A stretch of 64,000 bases of DNA from Gnomoniopsis sp. IMI 355080 (lineage: Eukaryota > Ascomycota > Sordariomycetes > Diaporthales > Gnomoniaceae): contig JAPEVC010000132.1 in the NCBI GenBank assembly GCA_027946555.1, positions 39,459 to 103,458 on the forward strand. Direction: 5' to 3'. The stretch's first letter is position 1, and every line of letters begins with the position of its first letter. The notes beneath the pieces were generated by a model that was not told where the DNA came from, searched no databases, and worked only from the letters and a program-made list of their open reading frames with translations. A program made the position numbers and the translations under genes. Positions 46,925 through 57,077 of this stretch are shown here, one piece after another.

Positions 46925-46936
46925 GTACCTAGGTAC
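46925..46936 (+). repeat. Palindromic motif GTACCTAGGTAC
   Basis: A perfect 12-base palindrome, identical to 6474-6485. Shorter forms of it recur across the intergenic DNA of this window. Confidence 0.7.
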
Positions 46937-47263
46937 CGTGGAAGTGCGGGAGCGAAGTGGATACCGGGGGCTTATGTAATACATATGGAAAAAAAGTAAC
47001 CGCCTTCCTATTCGGGCGAGCTAGAGCACGCGTGAAGCCGGCGATAGCCTTTGAGGTTGCCGGGAAGCGAAGAGAGCATCGTGAGATTCGGGAGCTATCG
47101 CCCGACAGTTTCCGCCGTGTCAATGTTGCTGAGAGGAACGTGTGTCTTCCAGCGGGTCAAGCTCAGCTTCTCATACCAAGCCTGCCGTCCGTCCAAGACC
47201 ATCTGTTTGCATCCTACAACCTTACACACCAAACTCCACATCCGCTGCTTCTACACGCCCGAC

Positions 47264-49471
47264 ATGGCCGCTCGCGATCCCACCACCGCGTCCAATTATG
47301 ACGCCTGGAGGACAAAGCACACCAATGCCAACCTCACCATAGACTTCGGTGCAAAGGTCCTTCGTGGTGTCGTGACCCTCGAGCTGGAATCTCAGACGGA
47401 CAAGGCGAGCAAGGAGATTGTGCTGGACAGCAGCCATGTCACCGTATCGGGCGTCAAGGTGAACTCGACCGACTCGAAATGGTCTGTCAAGGACCGCACT
47501 GAGCCCCTAGGCTCACCAGTGCATATTGCTGTACCTAACGGTGTTGCCAAGGGTGAGACGGTCAAGGTCGACATCGAGGTGTCAACCACGGACAAGTGTA
47601 CCGCGCTGCAGTGGCTCACGCCCGAGCAGACCAGCAGCAAGAAAGCTCCGTTCATGTTCAGCCAGTGCCAGGCGATCCACGCGCGGAGCTTGTTCCCCTG
47701 CCAGGACACGCCGGACGTGAAGTCAACCATTTCTTTCCGCGTTACAAGCCCGTATGTGGTGCTGGCCAGCGGCGTTGCGGTGGATGGGGAGCCCGAGACC
47801 AAGGGCAATGAGAAGCTATACAGCTTTGAGCAAAAGGTCCCCATCCCGAGTTACCTCTTCGCCCTAGCCTCAGGGGACATCGCGCAGGCGCCCATTGGGC
47901 CTCGGAGCTCTGTTGCTACGGGACCGGGGGAGTTGAAGGCTTGTCAGTGGGAATTCGAGAGGGACATGGAGAAATTCATGGAGGTGGCGGAAAGCATTGT
48001 CTTTCCATACAAATGGGGTCAATATAACGTACTTGTCTTGCCGCCTTCTTTCCCTTACGGAGGTAAGTAGCCCTACCCCGGTAGTTGGGGCTTTCGAGAA
48101 GACTGACGATCATGGGGGGTGTGAAGGCATGGAGAACCCTATCTGGACGTTTGCCACGCCAACAGTGGTAAGTCATCTTCATCCTGCTATGCAATAGGCT
48201 CATGAATAGATCAGGGTGAGGTTGGACGCTGATAGATCACAGGTTTCGGGGGACCGTGAGAACGTTGATGTAATCGCACACGAGCTTAGTCACAGCTGGA
48301 GTGGAAACCTGGTGACGTCCTGCAGCTGGGAGCATTTGTGAGTCCAACCTGGTCGATAGGAGAACATCAATGCTAAAACCAGTGCAGCTGGCTGAACGAG
48401 GGCTGGACGACATATTTGGAACGTCGAATACTGGCTGCTGTTCATGGCGACGCCTACTTTGACTTCTCCGCCGTAATCGGGTGGAAGGACCTGCGTGAGT
48501 CCTGTACCCATATCTGACACGAGGAAGTCTTCGATTCATCAGCTAATACTCTTCAGAGGACTCGATCAACGAGTTCAACGAGGCTGGAGAGCAAAAGTTC
48601 ACACAGCTTCTGATCGATCACACCGGCATAGACCCGGACGATGCCTTCAGCAAAGTCCCATACGAAAAAGGCGTAAGTGACGTTCGGAGAATTTACACCC
48701 TTTGTGGCCCATCTTGAAGGCTGATTTGCCACTGATCCATGTCCTGGTATCTCTCTGTTCTACTACTTGAGGCACTTACTGATCTGTGCCACCTCGTAGT
48801 TCCACATGGTCTGGTCTCTTGACAGGCTAGTAGGCCGCAAGAATTTCGACAAGTTCATTCCCTATTACTTCAACAAGTGGACAAACAAGTCGCTTGACTC
48901 GTACGAGTTTAAAGACACATTCCTCGAATTCTTCAGCCAGTCCGAGTACGCCGAACTCAAGCCCAAACTCGCTGAGATTGACTGGGAAGGCCGCTTTTAC
49001 AACCAGGGCATGCCCCCGAAACCTGACTTCGACACATCGCTCATTGATGTCTGTTACAAGCTCGTAGAGCAGTGGAAGGATCCTCACTACTCCCCGACTG
49101 CCAAGGACGTCGAGAGTCTTTCAGCGAACCAGAAGCTCGTGGTTCTGCAGCAAGTCCACGCCTTCGCTGAGCCACTCTCGGCCGAGCAGGCTGAGAAGAT
49201 GGGCAAGGTGTATGACTTCATTAGCAGCCAGAATGTCGAGGTTAAGGCTGCATATTTTGAGGTTTCACTGCAGAGCAAGGTCACAAGCACGTACCCGCTG
49301 GTGGCAGAGCTGCTGGGCCAGGTGGGACGGATGAAGTTCGTCAGGCCGCTCTTCGCGGCGCTCAACAAAGTCGACCGCGAGCTGGCTCTCAGCACGTTCG
49401 AGAAAAACAAGAATTTCTACCACCCAATTTGCAAGGCGATGGTCGCGAAGGCTCTAGGTGTGTCTGGTTAG
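47264..49471 (+). CDS. LAP2: Leukotriene A4 hydrolase-type aminopeptidase (M1 family)
   Basis: Six exons give 609 aa: 47264-48062, 48127-48167, 48243-48337, 48388-48494, 48557-48672 and 48800-49471. The N-terminal beta domain begins MAARDPTTASNYDAWRTKHT. The exopeptidase motif GGMEN is at residues 266-270, split by intron 1. The zinc site is HELSH (293-297) with Glu316 in WLNEGW, in the required HExxH-18-E spacing. The C-terminal helical domain is complete. This fits bifunctional epoxide hydrolase/aminopeptidases such as yeast Lap2; in fungi the peptidase is the likely main activity. An in-frame ATG at 47123 would add 47 residues rich in Arg, Ser and Thr and few acids, a possible mitochondrial presequence, so two localised forms are possible. 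Confidence 0.96.
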
Positions 49472-49873
49472 GCCACATAGCACGAGTACTCATGGGATTA
49501 GGCGGAGATTGGTTGGTAACGGCTAGACAAAAAAGAAAATTGAACGATTTCATCTTGCCCATCGTCACGCTGAGTCTTGATGACCACCATACTTGCGCTC
49601 GTTCTGTACTTCTGACAGTCCAACCAATTGTCCGTGTAGATTCAGTGTCCGCGATTTGCACCTCGAGAGAGATTTTGATTTCGGTGCTGTTTATATTGGA
49701 TCACCCGATCCATTCAGTATTTGGCAGTTTGGAGCTTCGTATCAAGCCCAAGTAACAAATATACACGAATGACTATAGAGAGAGCGTGTGGAGTTGAACA
49801 GTATCGCAGGACGGTTGGTTTGATTTTGGTTCCAGAGATGCTTGACTTTCCTATGCACCCTTGCATACGGAGG
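49472..49873. other. Intergenic between convergent genes
   Basis: It should carry the 3' UTRs of the aminopeptidase and the acyl-CoA dehydrogenase. Nothing else is visible. Confidence 0.5.
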
Positions 49874-52034
49874 TCACAATTTCGAGGTCAGCTTCGACAC
49901 AGTTGACCCCTGGCTACCAAAGACAACAGCTGTGTCTACTTCCAACATATTCGTCCCGGCACTAGTCTCAGCACCTGCTTCAATGAAGTTTCTCTTCGAC
50001 AAAAACCTCCCCCGAATGGCTCTCGCAGTATCATCACCGTCATAGCCGACATCGACCTCCAGTAGACTTGCCATGAACACCTCTGCCAGCGCAAAGCAAA
50101 TGTCTCTTGCCTCAGCGATCAGCTGATCCTGTGTCTCCCCCACGAGCCTGGCCCTCAATCCTTCCCACGCCTGTTGAGCCCGGGTTGTTGGCTTGTTAGC
50201 CCCAAAGAACCAATCTAATGCCTCCAAACCAGCCTTACCCTCGCGGGGATGCTTCAAAGCCCTCAGCGTATCCGTCGACAGCACATCTGTGGTCCCCTCC
50301 CACGTGGCGAGGACGCACAGATCGCGAAAAATTCGAGAGAGGTTCAGATGCTCCGACTCAGCATTGTTCAGATACCCGACGCCACCGAGGGACTCCATAC
50401 AGCCGTACATGAGCGGTATGGAATGTTTACATACGTAAGCTTTGTTCAATGAGCTCAGAATGCGCAAAAGGGGTGCGACATGTTGCTTTGGGGGTGTGAG
50501 AGCCGTCAATGCCTTGTTTGCGGAGAATTTGCTAGCTGCAGATGCTTTCTCGTCCAGGCCTAGGAGGAAGGTGGTGTAGAATGTGAAAATCATCATTGTG
50601 TGGTAGTCTGTCATCATATTGGCGAGGGTTCGCATGTGTAAAGGGCTCTTGGAAAGTGGGATCCGTCGTCCTTTGGTGGCGCCGATTTCGCGCACCAGGG
50701 TATAGGCTTTCGCGACAGCGAGACCTCGACCAAGATATCCCAAGGCACCAATAGAGCTGTGCACGCGTGTGATGTTGAGTATGGTGGCGATCTCCTGAAT
50801 ACCTTTGCCTTCTTCTCCTATGAGCCAGCCTCGCATGTCTTTCAACTCTAACTCTGCGGTTGGAAGCGATTTAGTGCCCATCTTGTCTTTGAGTCGGACG
50901 ATCCTGACGCCGTTTAGTTCCGTCCCGGTGCGCACGCCGGTTGGGGACATGACAGATGGATTGTGTTTCCTCATGGGCGCGAAGAATGCCGACACACCCT
51001 TCTCTGGGCTGGTCCTAGCCAGCAGAACAGTCATGGATGAGTCCGTGGCGCTCGAAAACCATTTGAATCCACTGATACTCCACGGGCCTAGGGGGATGCG
51101 CTCGCTTCCATCGGCAAAGGGCGGATCGGTACCCTGCGGATACGGAGCATAGGTGGCGACCGTTTCGGTCTGGGAGACATCGCTGCCGCCTGGTCGTTCT
51201 GTCATCCACTGGCCGCTTGTCCAGGCATAGCCGGGAACCCGCGAGATGAGATGGTCATACGCTTTCTGGAAGATGCTGCGGTGGGTGTGGTCTAGATCCG
51301 GCTTTGCAAGCTGGCGCTGAAGGAGGCGGGTTGCGCCATCCTGCATAGCGACAGGGCATGTTGTGTCTACGAACCGCGATTAGTTAGGACCCAAAGTGAA
51401 GGAAGTCGTCACATACTTGAGGAAGACGCCTCCCATAATATCAACCTGACACGCGATTAGCTGTAAGTCTGGTGCGCTGCTGCGGCGTCTCTCGTCGCGA
51501 AAGGTAAGATTTCCTTACCTTAACATTTGAATAACTCTGTTGTATTGTTCGTGGTCTTGATCATAGTTGTACGCAGAGACACTAGTTGAATATCAGCGTC
51601 ACGAAGGCTCCATGGTCCTTGTGCACGAGGAGATTGCAAACCCATTCTCTATACCAAAGTTCTGGAGCTTGCTCCAGCCCTCCGTTACAACAAGGGCATC
51701 ACTCCTGGGTCGACCAAAAGAATCCCGTCCACTGCCACGAAGGTACGGAGTATTCCTCTCGGAGTCCGTAATGGCATCAAAGATGTCTTGAGACAGAACT
51801 TTGTCTCCAAGAAGTGTGAGTTCCGGCTCGACATTGTTGCGGATGTCCGATGGAAGAAACACTGAAAGGATCAAGTTAGACAAAGTATCACAGAAGACAT
51901 CCTTAGACGATGGAACAGAGAACAGAACAAGACAGACGTTTCAGTATCCGCCTCAGGCTCGGATCATCGTGAAGTTGGTTCTTGAGGGTCGGCTGCTGTT
52001 GGAAGAAGCCCGTATCCGAGCTCGCCGATTGCAT
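49874..52034 (-). CDS. AidB-like acyl-CoA dehydrogenase with peroxisomal SKL tail
   Basis: Five exons give 633 aa: 52034-51938, 51861-51642, 51581-51519, 51445-51417 and 51366-49874. The start MQSASSDTGFFQQQPTLKNQ and LHDDPSLRRIL are typical of AidB relatives, followed by LTLLGDKVLS, TEGWSKLQNFGIENG and CPVAMQDGATRLL. The flavin domain shows WMTERPGGSDVSQTET and, later, GALGYLGRGLAVA, YGCMESLGGVGYLNN and LATWEGTTDVLSTDTLRAL. The last residues are SKL, a PTS1 peroxisomal signal. The family binds FAD; bacterial AidB is linked to DNA-alkylation stress but the fungal peroxisomal members more likely act on an acyl substrate. The first donor is GTCTGT, less usual, chosen because it restores LKLFLPSDIR. 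Confidence 0.92.
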
Positions 52035-52550
52035 TTTGAACAAAGATTGTGGAAAGCTCGTTTAACCTCCAAAAGAACAGACTATATACCAACCAAGCTC
52101 ACGATCTGAAGCGGAAGTTCACACAGATGTTTATATTATAGACTATTTTTCCAAAGGTACCTACCTACATCAGGTGAGTGGCAATTTCGAGCCTCGGCTA
52201 TTTGTTGTAAAGTTGGGGTCAATTCGGCTGCTGTTCACCTAGCGCAAACACCCTGCAGAGCACTTGGAGACTGCGCTAACAGCGTTGATACAGTACCCAG
52301 GTAGCACGTGGAACCGCGTCTTGGGGCAAAAGCGCGGTGACGCAGTTCCAGGGTCTTACACTTTCCGTCATGTCAAGCCTCAAGAACACACCAAGAGGGC
52401 GCTGGACCGCAACATGACCGCAGGCCAAGCACAATGCTGTAGGCAGTCCCCACCGCTGCTTCAGCTATTCGTTCTTCCCTCTGTCAATTTTGGCGTCAAC
52501 TAGACGAAATCCTACCGCGTTCGTACCGCGTTCATGCCCTCCCCGATATC
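52035..52550. promoter_or_regulatory. Divergent promoter region between acyl-CoA dehydrogenase and Snf2 gene
   Basis: The start codons are 516 bp apart on opposite strands. No clear TATA box is seen. It contains GGTACCTACCTAC at 52157-52169, a relative of the repeated TACCTAGGTA motif. Confidence 0.45.
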
Positions 52551-55500
52551 ATGCCGATCTCACGCAACGAGCCCATCGAGGTCGACGAGGAGACCGCGTC
52601 CGAGCCCTCCGCCGACGAGTTACCCAAGGCCACTGCTGCGTCTTCCAAACGAAAGCGGCAAGACGTCGATGTCTGGGCAAACGAGCCCAACGCTCTAGAG
52701 GAGTATAAGAAGTCGCAGAAGGAGAAAAAGCGGCAAAGAAGAGGCCAAAAAGCAAAAGGCAAGGGGCAAGCGAGGGTACCTGCTAAGCGTCATGCTCGCA
52801 TCACTAAGAATGGAGCGGTTCATGGCTTTGATAACAGCGGAGCCGAATCTGAGGACGATGAGAATTTCCTCATCTCCCCACACATTGCTGAACGACGAGC
52901 GAGGTTCGACCAGAATAGGAAGACCCTCGGCCACTCCGGTCTCAGATTGGCTCCTGACTATGAGGGTCTGTACTTTTCTGACGACGAGAGAGACCCAGAA
53001 GATTTGGAAGAGCGTCCCAAGTTCGACAACATCGAACCATGCAGACCCTATAAGGATATTGTACTGGAGGGCTCCGCAGGATTGATACCCGCCTCCATTG
53101 CGCAATACCTCCGGGACTACCAAATCGAGGGAGTGAGGTTTTTACATGAGCATTTTGTGTACCAAACTGGTGCAATTCTTGGAGACGACATGGGCTTAGG
53201 GAAGACTGTTCAAGTCGCAGCCTTTCTCACAGCGGCCTTTGGCAAGACTGGCGACGAACGAGATGCGAAGCGCCTTCGGAAAGTACGGCGCCATTCAGCA
53301 AAATGGTATCCTCGCGTCCTCATCGTCTGTCCGGGGACTCTGATTGCCAATTGGAAGGGCGAGTTGGACCGTTGGGGCTGGTGGAGGGTCAACACCTACC
53401 ATGACACCGGAAAGGACGATGCATTGAAGGCCGCTCGCTCCGGTGCGATCGAGATCATGCTGACTACATACACCACGTACACAACAAACCAGGACAAGAT
53501 CAACACCGTCGAATGGGACGCTGTTATCGCGGACGAGTGTCACTGTCTCAAAGGCCGTACTTCCAAGGTCACCCAGGCCATGGAGAATGTCAATGCCCTT
53601 TGCCGCATCGGTTTGACAGGAACCGCTATCCAGAATAAGTACGAGGAGTTCTGGGCACTTCTAAATTGGACAAATCCCGGATATTTCGGTGCGTCGTATG
53701 AGTGGAATCGCTCCATCGTCCAGCCCCTCACTCGAGGCCAGTCACATGATGCCACCATGTATCAACTTAGCCTCGCCAGGAAGACAGCCAAGAAGCTCGT
53801 CAATAACCTTCTTCCACCATTTTTCTTGCGTCGGATGAAATCCCTGATTGCACACCAATTACCAAAGAAGACCGACAAGGTCGTCTTCTGTCCTCTTACA
53901 TTTGTGCAAAAGGCTGCTTATGAGAGGCTGCTCGAGGGGGTCGAGGTCCAGCTTATTTTGTCAAGCGTTGAGCCTTGCCTTTGTGGTTCAGGAGTGAAGC
54001 AGGGCTGGTGTTGCGGAAAAAGTCTCCAAGATGGTGAGCTTGCCTTTTCCCACCCTTTATGTGATTTAGATTGCCTGGAGATACGTGCAATTAAAACTGC
54101 TCCTCCCTCTGGCAAGGATGTCTTCTACACATTGTGAGGTGTCTCCTTCAACACAGCTCAAGAAAGCATGGTGCTCCGTATATTTTGTGCAACGGATGTT
54201 AACAAACCTTCTCACAGGTAGAACGTGGATGGCCTTAGCATTCCCATGCATCACGGCTCTTCAGAAACTTTCGAATCATCTCACCCTTCTCATACCAGTG
54301 GAGGAAAACGATGCAAAGGTGGACAAGTCCAAGAGGGAGAATGCTCTTAACCTGTTTCGACAGGCCCTCCCAGACATGCATAAGAAGCTATATCAACAGC
54401 GGAATCAGATACAGGCGCTTGCATGGCCAGAATCCTGCGGGAAGTGGAAGATTCTGAAGGAGCTCCTCAGCCTGTGGCATGCCAACAAGGACAAGGTCCT
54501 AATATTCTCACACAGCGTTCGGCTTTTGCATATTCTCGAAAGCCTGTTCAGGAAAACAAGCTACCAAGTCAGCTTCTTGAGTGGCGATCTCAAGCTTGTA
54601 GACAGGCAAAAGGAAGTGGACGATTTCAACTCGGACCCCAACAAGTTTGTCTTCCTCATTTCGACAAAGGCAGGCGGAGTAGGGCTCAACATCACATCGG
54701 CAAACAAAGTTGTCATCTTCGATCCGCACTGGAATCCATCTTATGTAAGGTCATTCTCACGTTACTTGCAGACCCCGAGGAAACACGTGGCAGCGGCAAC
54801 TTCGTCGAGGATATGGATGCTTCCATCTGCCACATGTTGAAAATGTACTGAACTTTAGATATACAGGATTTGCAAGCCCAAGATCGAGCATACAGAATTG
54901 GTCAGCTGCGCGATGTGGAAGTCTACCGACTTGTTTCTGCGGGCACTATCGAGGAGATCGTCTACGCCCGTCAGATCTATAAACAGCAGCAGGCCAACAT
55001 CGGTTACAACGCCTCCAGTGAGCGCCGTTATTTCAAGGGCGTTCAACAAGACCCGGACCGGAAAGGCGAGCTCTTCGGCCTCAAGAACCTCTTCTCGTTC
55101 CACGGTGACCAGGTCGTCCTTCAAGGCATCGTACACAATACCAACGTCGCCGAAGCACGCGCTAGTGTGCAGATGATGGACGTTGATATGGATCAAGTTG
55201 CCGAGGACGACGAATTCAAGCATATCAAGGTGAAGAAAGAGGACACTGGCGAGGACGACGGCGGTCTAAGCCAATTGGCTGCTTACATCAAGGCTGAGGA
55301 TCTTGACGAGTTGATCACTAAGAGCAAGGCGAACAAGCCCAAGATTGACGCCATTCAAGCCATACTCCTCAAAGCCGGCGTGCAGTACACTCACGAGAAT
55401 TCGGAAGTCATTGGGTCGAGCAAAGTGGAAGCTCATCTCTCCCGGCAGGCTGAACTTGTGGAGCCCACGGATATCGACGATATGGAGGGCGGTAGCGCTC

Positions 55501-56015
55501 TATTCGCGGAAGACAGAGTGGACGATGCGCTTTCGACTAACGCAGTCTTTGTGCCAAAGTTCAAACCGCCACAGGAGGTCATACACAGGCAATTCAATTC
55601 CATGGCACAAGAATTCGGCTTTGACAGCGTCACAGAATTTGCTCTCTTGGTTGAGCAGATGACTCAGGGGGAGAGGCGCGATGTACTGGACAAGTTCTAC
55701 AAGAGACGCATGATGAAGTTGCTCGATGAGGAGCTCAAGAAGGACGAGGATGCGGATGAGAATAAGGTCAACATTCTTAAGGTTGAGGCCGGGATCTCTG
55801 AGGACATTGACCTAACAGAACATGAAGTGAAAATCAAGGATGAGCAGACGCCCGAGCCGAAGGATCCTGCGAAACTGGACACCAAGAGCGAGGTCAAGAT
55901 CAAGAAAGACCCAGACACTCATACACATGTTGCCGCTGCGGCAGAGCTTATCAACGGGGTCAGGCCGATATCATCTATATTCATTGATGATGACGACGAA
56001 GACGATGAGTTTTGA
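52551..56015 (+). CDS. Snf2-family ATPase, ERCC6L2/Rad26-like
   Basis: Exons 52551-54033, 54218-54744 and 54867-56015 give 1052 aa. An acidic and Lys-rich N-terminus (KSQKEKKRQRRGQKAKGKG) precedes the ATPase. Motif I is GDDMGLGKTVQVA (about 210), motif II DECH (about 327), motif III LTGTAIQNKYEEFW. Between the two lobes sits a Cys cluster, CLCGSGVKQGWCCGKS (about 475-490), which I associate with the ERCC6L2 branch. The second lobe has FLISTKAGGVGLNITSANK and, over intron 2, FDPHWNPSYDLQAQDRAYRIGQ. The C-terminus is acidic with KVKKED and KIKDE sumoylation-like sites. It is probably a nuclear DNA translocase in DNA repair or transcription-coupled repair. The 184-bp intron 1 is fixed by the LQDG/RTWMALAFPC join. 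Confidence 0.93.
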
Positions 56016-57053
56016 GCTTCTGGAGTTTAGCATGGTGCATGGAGTACTGCATGATACCCTCTACTGCATTGCTATTTCGTTTTCTTTAGACTATAGTCGT
56101 GGATCTCATTTGCGGCCTGAAAGTAAGGTATTTTCTCTGGTGAGCAGGCCGCCTTCTACACCCACGGGTCACAGCGATATCTCCCGTCGCCGTTCGTGTC
56201 CCTGCGATTAGGCTCGTCAGTGACTCGTGGGCTCACAATGGATGCTGCAATTAACATTTGCATGTAAGGATGGCATGTATGGTCTTCCCAGAGATGTTGC
56301 ACTCGGCTACACCGACGGACCGACCATGATTCCTTCTTTCTGTTTCAGTCTTGTGATCGATGCCAAGTACTGTGATTGATTCCGAGTCCAGCACTCGCTG
56401 TACATCGTTAGTTTGGAGCTTCCCAAAGCTTTGGCCTTGCGAAGGGGTTGGCTCGACGCAGGTTTCTTGCCACTCTGGTTTCAAGGACCCCCACCAGGTG
56501 CTTTGACCGTCTCCAGGGCTCAGTCGCCCAACTCTCCAGTAGCGTCAAACTAGGAGAGCCGTGAGAGCCGTGAAGCAGCAGTCAATCACCTCGACTCGCC
56601 TGGGCATCCATCCGACTGGCATCGACTTGGGACGTTCTCACGCATACGGACGAACGTAAGCACTCTCAACGTCGCCACATGTCGCAAGCAAACCAACTAT
56701 TTGCCAATGACCAAATCGCTTCAGAGTTTCTAGAGCCAGGACCACAGTCTAGAGATAGATGTGCCACCGCGCGCCTCACCGACGGGAGGCTGCTTCTATC
56801 CGAGGAAGGGATCTTTGTGTGACAGGTCTGTTGATTACGCACACATATGTCATATGGGTACTTACGTGCTCAAGATACATACTATAGCAACGTTGCAGAT
56901 CCGGACCTCCGTACATCTCCGAGTTGATAGGCTTGTCGTTGCTTGCCATTTGCGTGTGTACGAACCCGGGGAAGAGACGCTTCACATCCCCAGCCGATCG
57001 CTTGCTTGCTTTCCTGCTTGACAAGGACCACCAGATGGCTCTTGGTGCTCTCA

Positions 57054-57077
57054 TCTCTCTCTCTCGCGCGCGCGCGC
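57054..57077 (+). repeat. Dinucleotide tract (CT)n(CG)6
   Basis: An alternating CT run passes directly into six CG steps, then another CT-rich run. Alternating CG of this length can adopt Z-DNA; here only the sequence is seen. Confidence 0.85.

Larger units (their letters stand above)
38035..47122. other. Very long gene-poor stretch (about 9 kb)
   Basis: No frame on either strand has a recognisable intact domain. The first several hundred bases should be the promoter and 5' UTR of the Uds1 gene. Inside lie a possible subtilase relic (40.48-40.75 kb), a 30-base purine tract (41270-41299) and two palindromic TACCTAGGTA copies (44062, 46926). Composition is ordinary, not AT-rich, so it does not look like a RIP-mutated transposon island. 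Confidence 0.45.

Noticed and set aside
38035..47122. RIP-mutated transposon island
   Set aside because: The stretch is not AT-rich, shows no transposase or reverse-transcriptase remnants, and has no terminal repeats that I could find.
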